From Lobosporangium transversale (taxonomy: Eukaryota; Mortierellomycota; Mortierellomycetes; Mortierellales; Mortierellaceae): a stretch of 64,000 bases of DNA. Within the stretch, counting starts at the first letter, position 1. The number at the start of each line of letters is the position of its first letter. Below are positions 1 through 11,439 of this stretch, in pieces. The translations under genes were made by a program, and so were the position numbers. Where the stretch lies: contig NW_019028998.1 of assembly GCF_002105155.1 (NCBI RefSeq), forward strand, positions 62,001 to 126,000. The letters run 5' to 3'. The notes below the pieces were generated by a model that saw only the letters and a list, made by a program, of their open reading frames with translations, was not told where the DNA came from and searched no databases.

Positions 1-588
1 TTACATGAACGAAAGGGCTTTCGCCAGTCGAGTCAACATAATGTGTCTTCTGTTTAACACATGCTTCAACTAAAGGCTCTCCATGTTTCATAAAGGGTCC
101 AACGGTGCTAATCACGACCTTAGTGCGGGCGGCCATAGCCCCTAGTGATTCAACATTGGATGCATCAGCTTTAATGATGACCATGTTCTATCGATGAAAT
201 TAAATAAATAAAAAAATACCGAGCTGTTAGGTGGAGTAGACGAACAAGTATAGTATCAGAAGTCTATTCTGCAGTCTCTGGAATTCGGAAACTGTGAACT
301 TATTTACCTGGAGCGCTGGATCAATGGCAGTGAGCTTTTGGCGGGCTTCTTCCAGTTTGGGAATACTGCGACCTGCAATAGCCCAGCGCACGCCTTGCTT
401 GTAGTTTTGAGCCAAGTACTATATCACGCGTAAGTTTGGGTCAATGGCTTAATTAATATGAGTGATAATAGATATGCTATCGCACATTTCTCTGCTGTCA
501 ATGTTGAACATGGAAATACCTGGCAGGTTCGAAGACCTGTAAATCCAGTGGCACCATAGAGAACAATATCGAACTCTCTAGCGGTCAT
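1..588 (-). CDS. Saccharopine dehydrogenase-like oxidoreductase (5' part, runs off the window)
   Basis: NAD(P)-dependent oxidoreductase of the saccharopine dehydrogenase-like (SCCPDH / trans-acting enoyl reductase) family. Only the N-terminus is present; the gene continues past base 1. Exons on the minus strand: 588..520, 418..308, 187..<1. The start MTAREFDIVLYGATGFTG carries the Rossmann dinucleotide-binding signature GATGFTG. Exon 2 reads YLAQNYKQGVRWAIAGRS, the usual next block. Exon 3 reads VVISTVGPFMKHGEPLVEAC, the conserved strand-loop after the nucleotide fold. Frame is kept over both GT-AG introns. The family is also known from lipid-droplet proteins in animals; the substrate here cannot be told from this fragment. 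Confidence 0.85.
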
Positions 589-1154
589 AGCTGCTTTATT
601 TTGTCTTTGTGTTTTATGTTGCTGCGAAATGAACAATGGATGAATGAAGTGGAAATGGATGTTTAGTGAAAAAAAAAAAAAATAGTGTTAGACGTTCATT
701 TTTATTATCAAAAATTCGGTTCGGTGGAGTGATCGGAATGAACGCATGGGCCAATTGCTCACTTGCAACTTGCATATGTCTGACGTGCGTGATGATGACA
801 TGTGGAAAAAGTGATCGAAAAACAAACCAGGTGGGCTCCTTGGTATATACGTATATATATATATATATACTATCTAGTATATACTTAGTTAAGTAGTTTC
901 ATTTGCAGAGTGGACAAACCCGTTATCCTAAATACTACATATTATTACGATGGGACAACCACTGATTCATGAGTGCATTCGGCAACTATCCCCATTTTTA
1001 GAATCAACTTGCAAGAATGTATGCAAGAAAAGTATTGTTACCAATGGGAGTTATCATTGTAAAAGCATATGTATATTTCTCGGAACAACCAAAACACTTT
1101 ATAGTGTTTTGAGCGTTAGAAGTCTCAATCCCACCTATTTTTATATCTCTTTGA
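589..1154. other. Spacer between the oxidoreductase start and the CHERP-like stop
   Basis: AT-rich spacer with an A13 run near 669 and a short (AT)n tract near 846-868. It should hold the promoter of the leftward oxidoreductase and the 3' UTR of the CHERP-like gene. I see no gene in it. Confidence 0.5.
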
Positions 1155-3276
1155 TTACCGATAACTCTCTCTACCTCTGCTCCTTGATCGATCCCTTGAT
1201 TTACTTCTCGATATGTTTCTGCTCTCGCTTCTATCTCGATTCCTACTCCGACTGAACTTTCGGTTACGTGAACGATAAGGCGGTGATCTACTCCATGATC
1301 GAGTCCTAGATCTGCCTCGAGAAAGAGATCGAGAGTATGAGTGTAAACTAGAACGCCTTCTTGACCTAGATCTGCTTCTGGACCTTGAGCGTGCATATGT
1401 CCGCATCCGGCTATTCGATTCGCTTCCCCTGCTATGTCTCCCACGGCGCTCAGAGTCTTTCTGACTTTTAACAGGTTCTTTAGAATAGGCGCATCTTCGT
1501 TTCACTGCCACAGATTTATAGAAATCATCTAAACAACCGTCACCCCAGCCTTCATTCTTAATGCTGTTCGCATTGTTTCTATTGTCTTCAGTGATTTCAC
1601 TTCCGTTCCCAACACAAGGAGAGTTTGAAAGGAACTTTGCTAAATGTTCCAGAACAGTACTAGAGATGGCATCACTTTTCATCGGTATGGAGACATATGC
1701 TGGGAGAGGCTCATAATATTCAGCGTCAGGCTATACAAAGATATGCCAAATAAGTCAGTCTCGATATTGAATAAGTTGCTAGGTATACTTCGTTAAAAGA
1801 ATAAAAATAAAAAGATTTACCTCAATTTTTGACATCATTAATCCAGCAGGTAGATCGCGGGTGAGCACGTCTCTATGAGTAGGTTCAGGTGCCAGCTGAG
1901 GTTGTGCTGAGACGAAGTTTGGACCTGGAGCTTGAGTTGAGCTTAGAGCTGGAGGTGAGTGGGAAGAATGATACATTCCTGGGGTAGGAGTCAACGGTTG
2001 CTGATAAGCCAGCATGACCTGTGGATGCTGTGGATGCTGTGGTTGCTGCTGGTAAGATAAATGCTGGAATCCGGGTTGCATAACTTGCTGTGGGGGTTGA
2101 TGGATGGGTGAGGCGCTGTTTTGTGCAAACTGTTGTTGAGGCGTTGGGAGAAAAGGGAGTGGAGTGTAAGAATGAGGCGGTGGATTGTAGGGATGGGGCT
2201 GTGTAGGTAATAAAGAAACAGATGCAGACGGCCATGGAGCAGGATGAGGAGATGGCAACTGTTGGTGCATTTGAAGAGCGTATGGAGGTTGCTGAGCTTG
2301 AGTAGGATGATGACTCTGTTGATGCTGTGGAGGGAACTGAGGTGGAGATTGCATCTGTTGAGGGACCTGTGGGTACGTGTATGACGCTACAGAAGGCATT
2401 ACAGGGACAGAGGTGTTGCCAGTAGTCGGTGGCTGTAGAAAGGGAGGCCGTCTTACATTTGCCTCCAGAGTATCGACCACATGCGTTGGAAAAAACTCCT
2501 TATTTCTCCAGATCTCCAGGACCTAATGCATAGACCATAATAGAATGCTAAATACACATCGAAAACAATACCAAAAATATAATAGCCATCCATGCCCTTA
2601 GATTCCGAGTACGATTGTAGTCCCACCTTCATGATGCGCTGCCTTTGAGAATCATCAATACCAGGGAAAAAGTAAGCAACACGTAAGATAGGTACAAGAT
2701 GTGGATAGATCGCATCCATGATCCACCTTTGTTGTTTTCGCTCACTATGCGCTCAATCATGGCACGCAGTAAAGATTGTTAAAAAACGAAGATCAGTAGA
2801 ATAATGTCGCAGTATTACAGCCAGTCTTTTGCCACCCAGCTCACCTATGCGAGAGAATGTCGTTTGTGAGATACACAATGTGAAGTTTCTCATTGAAGCT
2901 TGCGCGGGATATGGCTATGGCCACCATGGCACGCGAAAGCAGGTCGTATTGCATGGGTGTCTGACAATGGTGAACTATCCAATTTTTACCAGCCTAGTGT
3001 TTACTGTACCTATTAGTTTTAATCCAACAAGATCGGTTGTCACAGGCAAAAGCAGAGAACGAGAGTCTTCAAATACTGATGATATACCTGAATATTCGCC
3101 TGTGAGCAATCTCTCATAAGCAGCTCGAGGTGATCTACAAGGTCTTTTACATCTGCCTTCGTCATCCCTTTACTTTGCTGAACTAAGGCGTCGAGCGCCA
3201 GTTGTACCCCAGCAGCACTAGCATCAGCATGTAAGAGATGATGCGCATTTGGTTGTCTAGGCAGGTAAGAATCCAT
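1155..3276 (-). CDS. CHERP: CHERP-like CID/SR-repeat splicing-associated protein
   Basis: Likely U2 snRNP-associated nuclear protein of the CHERP family (CID domain, Pro/Gln-rich middle, C-terminal conserved block and RS tail). Exons: 3276..3088, 2993..2845, 2744..2627, 2522..1821, 1730..1155; 577 aa. Residues about 25-175 form the CID-like helical repeat (NWIVHHCQTPMQYDLLSRA, KLHIVYLTNDILSH, QRWIMDAIYPHLVPILRVAY, VLEIWRNKEFFP). The middle is very rich in Gln and Pro. It then reads RDLPAGLM and, further on, NEGWGDGCLDDFYK, matching the 'DLPAGLM ... EGW' region of CHERP. The last ~110 residues are RS/RD repeats typical of SR-type splicing proteins. All junctions keep frame and have GT-AG ends. 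In metazoa CHERP was first named for calcium homeostasis, but the spliceosomal role is the better-supported one. Confidence 0.85.
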
Positions 3277-3530
3277 ATCACTTAGAAACCTTCAAACACT
3301 GTAGAGATGCTATTTATTGTGTATAAATGTCTCCGCGTTGTCTGCAGTCCTGCAAATGTTCTAGATTCCAAATGAATTTATTCAACAAAACCGATCATCC
3401 AAGGCATCGAGTCTGTACAGTCGGAGGCAATTGTCAATTTATATATTGGAGCCCTAAATTGCACGTGGCCATGGCTCTTTCCTAAATTTTGCTACTTATA
3501 TTATTAAAAATCTTCTTAAAATTCATTGAA

Positions 3531-3601
3531 GCGTGGTTGGTTTAGTGGTATAATTACCGCCTGCCACGCGGTAGACCCGGGTTCGATTCCCGGACCACGC
3601 A
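3531..3601 (+). tRNA. tRNA-Gly(GCC)
   Basis: A 71-nt sequence folds as a tRNA. The acceptor arm pairs GCGTGGT with ACCACGC, followed by an A discriminator. The A box contains TTTAGTGGT and the T arm/B box contains GGTTCGATTCC. The anticodon loop is TGCCACG with anticodon GCC, so glycine. There is no intron. A T5 tract follows directly at 3602-3606 and fits RNA polymerase III termination. It lies in the divergent spacer between the CHERP-like and DeSI-like genes. Confidence 0.97.
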
Positions 3602-3741
3602 TTTTTACCAGCTAAATAAATGGTTTTTTTTAACTTTTGTTTTTCATTCCATCTTTGCCGCCATTACTTGCTTAGTCTTTACTTTTCTCTCTTGAATTAG
3701 ATTCCAAAAAAAAAAAAAAAAGATTGTAAAGGTTGTACATC

Positions 3742-4371
3742 ATGACATCTACAAGACGGACCCCAGTTTATGTTAATGTCTACGACATGGTGCGTATGGA
3801 TTGTCGAAATGAAAAAAAAAAAAAAAAAAAAAAAAAACCCCTTTGCTTAAAACAATTTGGCTTTTCTCATATCCTCACCTACAATAAAGTTATCAATTCG
3901 ACTAAACACTGGTTTTCTATATCTTCTCTTTTTTTGATACTCAATGATTCATGGTGTTTGTCGTACATAGATTCCCTCTAATGTTCTGACAGCGATCGGC
4001 TACTTCATGGGTCTGGGTACGGCGACACTCAATTTGGAGTATGTTTATAGGATGTTCCTTTTCTTCTTCCTCGTTCAACAGTCACTCATCCAACACTGTT
4101 CCTCATTTTCATTGATCCCACCACAGGAGTTTTTCACTCTGGGGTAGAAATTCTTGATAAAGGTTAGCAATCGTGCTCCAATGTTTCACTAATTGCTTTC
4201 GAGTGACTACCAGTTTCCTAACAGTCAATTATCTCTCCACAACATGTTCCAGAGTTTAGCTTTGGAGGACATGAAGAAAATACCACAGGGGTCTTTTGTG
4301 TGCAACCTCGTGTAGGGCCTGAAGGAGTAGTTTACAAGTATGCTAAGTTTTCTTTTGTTCTCCTCATTTGG

Positions 4372-4404
<33 letters not shown>

Positions 4405-5034
4405 TCTTTAAAAGATCTCAGTCATGTACTCTTATTTAACGAATGAATGAATGATAGAGAAACCATTCTGGTCGGCTTTACAACAAAAACAGATGCTGAG
4501 ATTAATCAAGTCATTCAGATATTATCCAAGGAATTCACAGGTAAAAGAAATCTGTAGGGACAAAGCAAAGAATGTCCATAGGACCATTTCCGTCGCAACC
4601 TTATTTACAGAAAAAGGATCTTACCTGTTAATAGGAGATTCGTACGTATTGTTGTCCAGGTGAGCCCCCATGCAGCTTTCGAGTTTTCGAGTCTCTTTTT
4701 TCTTTTTCTTTTTTCTTTTATTTACTATCCCACGGCACTCACGCGATATTTATTCATTATATACTTGCCAGAAACTGTAATCACTTTTCATCAGAAATGG
4801 CGTACCGTCTTACTGGATCGAGGCCTCCAGGCAAGTTAAAAATTCGATGGGACAGCTGCTTGTCCTGAAATGCACATAATTTAATGGCGTTTTTTTTTTT
4901 TTATAGCCTGGATTAATCGTGCAGCTAAACTAGGGACCATGTTTCCATGTGTTGTACCACAGGGCTGGATTGAACCACCGTTGGCGGAAGAGGAGATTAT
5001 TCGCGATAGAGAGACACTCTTGCCTAGAGCATGA
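3742..5034 (+). CDS. DeSI/PPPDE-family cysteine isopeptidase
   Basis: Putative deSUMOylating/deubiquitinating thiol isopeptidase of the PPPDE (DeSI) family, 169 aa, full length for the family. Eight exons: 3742..3789, 3971..4016, 4127..4162, 4253..4337, 4458..4540, 4635..4659, 4772..4830, 4907..5034. The product begins MTSTRRTPVYVNVYDM and then reads GLGVFHSGVEIL with the catalytic His at about residue 35. SFGGHEENTTGVF and ETILVGFTTKTDAEI follow. The catalytic Cys (about 110) sits in LLSRNCNHFSSEMAYRLTG, and WINRAAKLG follows. Intron 7 must use a GC donor (GCAAGT) for the frame to continue into AWINRAAK. It is probably cytosolic or nuclear, since no signal peptide is seen. Exons 2, 3 and 6 are only 46, 36 and 25 nt. 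Confidence 0.9.
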
Positions 5035-5361
5035 ATATGAGAAAATATGGCATTTGGCTTTTTTTTTTTTTTTTAAAAAAAAAAAAGAAGCTTAAGAATT
5101 ATAAAATACACACTCATAAACAGATCAGATTAATGAATCGGGCTATTGTTGCACATTTTTTACCTTTTTTACAAATGTATGTGAGGGCGTCTTATTTGCA
5201 ATAGCAGATCATGATAGACTCATTATTCCACATCCAGTCTCATTACATTTACTCAAGGCTTTCCTTATTCATCGATTTCTCCCATTGTTTTTCCTAAGAG
5301 AAATAATCTCCTACACTCGTGCCTCTTTTTTTATTTAATTTTTTATATATAAAGGAATTAA
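5035..5361. other. Spacer with T/A tracts
   Basis: 3' UTR of the isopeptidase followed by the upstream region of the next gene. It has a T17 run joined to an A12 run near 5059-5089, and an AT-rich stretch directly before the next start. No gene is seen. Confidence 0.5.
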
Positions 5362-7038
5362 ATGAACAATCAAGATGCTACAGATGGCACAAATCTGAGA
5401 AGGGAACATCATCCTCAGTGGGAAGAGTCTGGACAACGACCTAATCAACAATCTTCTAGCCAGAGTCCCATAGTAGTCCAGCAGTCCGCGTTGATTAACC
5501 CCTTCACAGCAACATCGCGAGTTACACGGCAGAGTGCAAGGCTGTCAAGTCAGACCCCACCACCTACAGCCATAGAAACCAGTGGGCAAGAGAGAGCTCA
5601 CTATGAATTAGGATCACTACATCGTTCAAAACGGTTTCGTCTTCACGGACAGCCAGCTTTATGGTCAGAGAACCCTTTTAATCTGAATGCGTCTCCTATT
5701 AGGCCATGGAATTCAAGTTTTGAGACACTTAGTGCTTCGGGATCCTCAACTTCAGCCCACCGAGCTCAACCAAACCCGATGACCACAGCAAGCGACAGGG
5801 GGATTTCAGGCTCTAATTTGTCGAGTTCCATACCTATGAAAGAGGAGTCAACGATGGAGAGGGATATTGCAGACATCATGGTTGACGAACAATCGCCATT
5901 ATGGATTATTGCTGGTCGGAAAGCTCTTTTGAAACTCAAACATGGTGTTGGTCATGTGCAGGACATGGATTCTTCAGGTGGGACTACTGAACCGTTTAGA
6001 AGAGGAGCAAATCAGACTCACACATTGAGAGAAGATTTCAGCGCTCACTCAAGTTCGGGATCAAGGCAAAACGACTATGAAAAACCTGTATCGTCAAGTC
6101 CAAATGAACCATCTGATGTGAGAGATAAAAACTACGAGGGAAAGGACGACGACAACAGCAACGCCCACCTTAGCAACAACATTGTTGATATTGGTACCGA
6201 CTACAGCTATGATTATAATCAAAGTCAAAGCCAAAACCAAAACCAAGATGTGGCAATAAATGTTGATGAGGAGTTACAGAGCATGGAAGAGCGTGTCCAA
6301 CAAAAGCTCCGAAAGCTGATGGCGAACTCTGGGAAAACCAAAGCAAGTTGGAGCAGCAGCACTAGCGCAGGACAAATTAGTCGCGATGGACGTGAAGGCG
6401 AAACATTTTTCCAATATAGAAGCATTGGGGGCGGCGAGTCATCATTATCATCAATATCATCCCCTCTACTCACTTCATCATCTCGAGGACATCAATATCG
6501 ACGACGGTACCTGGAGGATCAAGAGGCCGCGCCTGAGTTGATGGCTGTGGATGATCTTGAAGTAACAGACAGCATGCAGGAGCCAGAAAAAGAGGGAGAC
6601 CTAGAACCAGAGCAGAAATCGAAAATAGAGCAAGAGGCGAGGTTTTCAGAAATTTGGGAGCGGTCTGAGTCTGAGGATACGCTGATCAAGCGAACCCTAG
6701 AGGCCGAGTTAGAGGTTGAATTGGAAGTCGAATTGGACTCTGAACGCGCTGGATACAAAGGTAAAAGAAAGTATGATTTGGCTTATTATATGACAGAATG
6801 ATTCTTCTAGATTTGATTATTAATGCTTTTGTTTTTATTTATTCATTTCTTTTTTCTTTTAAACATAGCTGAACATTCCAAGGTTAGCAGGCAAATATCG
6901 AATAATGAACTTAATCTAGACTCTGCATTGGAGCTGCCCATAAACTTACCTGAGGTGTTGGTCACACGAGACGAGTTAGAGTCTCGGTTTTGGATGTATG
7001 GGCCAAGAATTGCCAAACCACAGCGCATGTTCCTGTGA
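5362..7038 (+). CDS. Hypothetical Ser/Gln-rich protein
   Basis: I do not recognise this protein. Two exons, 5362..6760 and 6869..7038, encode 522 aa; the donor GTAAAA and acceptor CATAG keep the frame across the junction (GYK to AEHSK). It is low-complexity and probably disordered, rich in Ser, Gln, Asn and Glu. The conserved-looking parts are a central segment SPLWIIAGRKALLKLKHGV (about residues 178-200), a predicted helix MEERVQQKLRKLMANSG, and an acidic block LEAELEVELEVELDSE. The C-terminal tail RDELESRFWMYGPRIAKPQR is the least low-complexity part and the best query for a homology search. There are no membrane segments or signal peptide. Without the intron the frame would end about 13 codons into it. 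Confidence 0.6.
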
Positions 7039-7295
7039 ATCTTTTTTTGTTTAAATCTCAAAATTGTACCATAGTCTATGTACCCAATCGTCAATAACAA
7101 ACACTATCATTTTGATGACATCTTAATTGTGTCAGTGTTGCCTGGTCTGTGTGTTAGGCTGTGCCAACAGGGATGAAACTCACAATTGCTTGCATCAAAT
7201 TCTTTTTTCTTATACCATTTTGACATTCACACTCATTTCGCTCGCTCGTTCATTCACTTATTCACACGTTCATTTTTTTATTTCTTATCCACACC

Positions 7296-9698
7296 ATGGA
7301 ATCAGCACGGTCTCCGTCGTCTTATTATGCCACAGCTGATATCCAGCCTGGTATGCAGGACATGGCGCTCGAGCACCCACATGAACCTGTCAGTAAGAAG
7401 CAACAAGAGGGATTCCATATTAATACAAGTACCACAACAAATAGGTCTATTGTACCTTTGACAGCTGAGGCCTTGGCTGCTCAAGGCAGTAGGAAGGCTA
7501 ATAGTAATTTCCATTCAAGTGCCTCAATTGCAGCTGCCACACAGTATATTCCTGAATTGCATCTACAAAGGCGATCACCTGCCCCTTCGGATCAATACGT
7601 ACTCTCGGAGCGTCCTTCTTCTATAATGCCAACAACCACTGCTGCAATACAGCCTCGAGGCACATGGTCTCATGTTCTAGAAGAGATCCCTTCTGCAAAA
7701 GACAACTTTGAAAGCTCAGACAATCATCATATTGGCTCAACTGCGCGATCCCACAAAAGCCATTCAGTGGCCTCGTCTAATTCAGACACAGCTCAATCCT
7801 CAGGGCACTCTTCTGAGAACGAATGTAAAGATCGTTTTGAAAGACTACCCAATGGTGGACATCGACATCATCTTTCAGCACCAAAAAGGCATCAGCACCT
7901 TGTAACACAGATTCGTCGCCTGAAGGGATTGTTAGATGGCGGTAAGAAGGACAGAGAAAAAGATAGGGCAGAAAAAGATGAAAAAAAGGAAAGGCATAGC
8001 CATAGGAATGGGCACGGCGTTCTTCGAGAGGCACTGGAACACCCGTTATCACTACTGAATGAAAAGATTGAAGATTTTGAGAAAGAGCGAGGTCATCACC
8101 ATCATGCAAACAAGCACAGTATCAAGGAGGAATTTGCAGCCAAATACGGCGATTTACAACAAGTTGTTGGCCGAGGTTTGTAGCTGTGTATGAAGCGGAA
8201 ACTGAACCTTCAATTGATTAGCCACTTCAGTGTTTAATGACGAAAAAAATTTCTGAATGAAACATGAATTTAGGCGCATTTGGCATTGTGAGACTGTCTG
8301 TGAAGAAGGACCCTGAGACTGGTGAGGAAACTACATATGCAGTCAAGGTAATAAAAAAGACAAACATGTATAGCCTTTAATTGACAATAGAATCACTCGC
8401 TTAGAGGATATGTCTTTTTTTTTTTGACCATAGGAATTCAGACATGATCACAATGAAGCACAGAGAACGTATATGCGTCGTTTGACAAGCGAGTTCTGTA
8501 TTGCATCGTCGCTCAGGCATATCAATGTGATCCAGACTCTAGACTTACTGCAGCTTCATGGTGACGCTTTTAGCGAAGTGATGGAATATTGTCCAGGAGG
8601 GGATGTCCATTCCCTGATCGCAAGTTCTGGGACTTTGAGTGAGACTGAATCAAGTTGTTTCTTTGCACAGTTAATCAACGGGGTTGCATTCTTGCATTCC
8701 ATAGGGGTTGTGCACAGGGATCTCAAACCCGAAAACCTATTGTTGACAGCGGATGGTTGCATCAAGATTGCAGATTTCGGAAACAGTGAAGTATTCAGGA
8801 TGCCATGGGAAAAGAAGATTCGGTCATCTACTTCCATCCGTGGTAGCGGGCCTTTCATTGCACCCGAAGAGTTCACAACCAAAACTTTTGACGGCCGGTA
8901 AAGAGATAATGAGTGTCTTTGTTATATATCATATGGATATTAATCAGATTACGATATATAGTAGCTCATATACATTTACTCTTTGTTCCATACTTCTGCC
9001 TTTGGACATACAATAGCAAAGTAGATATGTGGGCTTGTGGGATCATCTACATGTGCATGAGACGCGGCCGCTATAGTTGGGCGGAGGCATCTAAAGGCGA
9101 TCCTAACTGGGATGGCGTTCTTTACAAAATCGAGCGATGGCAGCAAATGCAAGAAGCCTTGCCTGAAGTTGATCAGAATAAGCAGGCCCATGGCCATGCG
9201 CCTAAACACATTCATCTGGATGCGATCGAGCAGACGCTGCATATATCGCTAGGATGGCCCAATCATATTTCAGAAGTTCTCAACCATCTTTTGGACCCAA
9301 ATCCAAAGACTCGCTGGCAAGCTGGACATGTCCTCGATAGTGAGTGGATGGAGAAAGTCGACAACTGTCATCCAGCGGAAAGACCTGCGGACCAAGTCCT
9401 TAACGAGAGTGATTTCGATCCTGCTCCAAGTCAGCGTGTTGGATCCAAAGTCTGGGAGAATGATAATGGAGTGATGGGCGACCAAATCATGAATGAAGTT
9501 AAAAATCGATGTGATAAGGGATCTCAAGTTAACGACTCGAATGGTGCAAATGCTAATCCTTTAAGACACTCAGCTGTTTACGATAAAGATGCCGTGCTTT
9601 CGCCTTCTATCTCTCCCTCTTCATCTCCTCCATCTCCTACCGCTCGCGTCCCTTCCTCCGTTCCTTCTGCTGATCAACACCATAAGATTGTTCTTTAA
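7296..9698 (+). CDS. Ser/Thr protein kinase, Hal4/Hal5/Npr1-like
   Basis: Fungal-specific kinase of the HAL/NPR family, which in yeast regulates potassium and nutrient transporters at the plasma membrane. Exons 7296..8175, 8274..8347, 8434..8897, 9017..9698; 699 aa. Residues 1-280 are a Ser-rich, then basic, probably disordered regulatory region. The kinase domain starts at YGDLQQVVGRGAFGIVRLSV (glycine loop), with the ATP-binding Lys in TYAVKEF, the catalytic loop VVHRDLKPENLL (Asp near 413), DFG in KIADFGNSEVF, and APE in GPFIAPEEF. KVDMWACGIIYMCM follows. The GNSEVF and WACG(I) forms are typical of HAL/NPR kinases. The tail after about residue 610 is Ser/Pro-rich. Introns interrupt the glycine loop and the codon before KVDMWACG. 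The H+-ATPase gene at 52-56 kb is a possible indirect target by analogy with yeast; this is inference only. Confidence 0.9.
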
Positions 9699-11439
9699 AA
9701 AGATCTTTTAGCTATTTATGTCATCAGGACCTTTCTTGCATATAACTGTACAAAATAAAAGAATCCTGAAATATCTGTAGACAATAATCGAGCTATTTAA
9801 GATAACCTGCAAGCGAGTACCTTGTCTTATTCATGTAGCTCTATGTCTTTACCCATAGGCCCTCGCCTTAACCCTCCAGGCCCCCGTCAGTATTTTCACC
9901 TTCGTTTGCAATGCCACTGCTAATCCAGTCATCACCTCCGCTAGTGTAACGGGCAGATTCTGGCCTCTGGGGGCGCTGGTATCCGTATCAATCTCGTTGT
10001 TATCCATGTATTGTCCGTCCACAGATCTTTGAAAGCTTCTGCTCTTCTATCGTAGAGCGCTCGGAATCGGCGACAAATGCAGATGTGCACAACGTCAAGT
10101 ACAGCTTACACGGCAACTTCAATTGGGATTGGACCATCATAGACATTAATATCACAGGTGTTGATATTCAGTGGTTCATTTGGCTGGAAGACTGGTTATT
10201 TGTCTGAGTGGTTGTGGCAGGTTGTACCAGACACCCACTCCGTGTTCCCGATACTTTCCTCCGAATTGTCATTCTCGGCATCATCGTCATTCACATCATT
10301 TTTAGACTAGGTCCGTTGTCTCTACTATTATCATCGTTACGGTCATCACTTATATACACCTTCTGAATCTTCATTCTGGATTGTTCCTAATCGTAGTTAA
10401 TAACGTTCCAACCCATCTCAGTAACACTGTGTCATCCACACAGCAGTCCTGATGATCTGTTGTATGACCTCATAACTAACTAGCCTGGCCAATACCTGCT
10501 TGCATCACCTGTATTAATGACAGGGCAGCACCATTATTAGTTCTGACAATCTGTGCACTAAGTGACCCAAAATATTGCTATCCATGAGTTTTAGGCAATG
10601 GCATAAAATTTGGAGTGTCAAGGTGTGAAGGCGAGAAGAGGAAGGTGACGGGTGGGTGAGGGTTGCTGTGTCTGTATTGGTAACGAGAGGATAGAAATCG
10701 GTGACGTCGCTGGCATCGTAAGCAGATGTCAAGGAGATATATGGATGAAAGAAGGAAGTGAACGCCTACTGAAAGCAGTAGGGAAGAGCCGACTGTAATG
10801 CTCGTACCTGACGTCGAAACCTTGTAACTTGTAAGGACACATAGTCCTCGACAACTCGAGTAGACAATGAAGATAGTGACGATAAAGGCTTGTAAGGGGC
10901 CGGGTGTCTGGACGTAGAAGCAATGGTACAGATATTGTCAATCCCAATGAAGCGACTGAAGGGAAGTTCATGATGGCATTAAGGCTCTTTTTTTTTTGCT
11001 CTTCAGCCATCTGTAGCCTGCCGGATTGTGGGATAAGAAGGTTTGATGATAAAAAAATCACTTGTCGTCCTTTACCATCTATGTGAGAAAAGATCTACCT
11101 GAGATCGATTAATACTTAATGACTTGGAAGGTGCCTACCGAGAAAGTAAGATCCATTGCCATATGTGTATACATTTATATATATCAATATGACATTGCTT
11201 AGTCTGTTTTGAGGCTAGAACAATTGAGCGATCTGGAGCTGTTAAACTTAATTTCAACATGCATGAAAGTCCAATGTCATTGCCTAGACCAAGTTTTCTT
11301 TCCACTTGTTAAAATGGGAAAGTTCAATAAAATCTGTCACTCTCGCCTCTTTCTTTTTTCCTTGATTGTTAATCGCGCCCACCTTCACTTTCTCCCCTCT
11401 TATACCTTCGTTCACGCTTCAGCAGCATATCACAGTGGA
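9699..11439. other. Gene-poor stretch with a possible coding relic
   Basis: About 1.7 kb with no gene I can complete. A noticeably more GC-rich patch at about 9855-10200 contains two open segments in different frames. One follows a splice-acceptor-like CATAG near 9858 (ALALTLQAPVSIFTFVCNA...), the other is near 10050-10200 (NVKYSLHGNFNWDWTIID...). They look like pieces of a secreted protein gene that has decayed. The part from 10500 to 11200 shows only short random frames. Confidence 0.35.
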
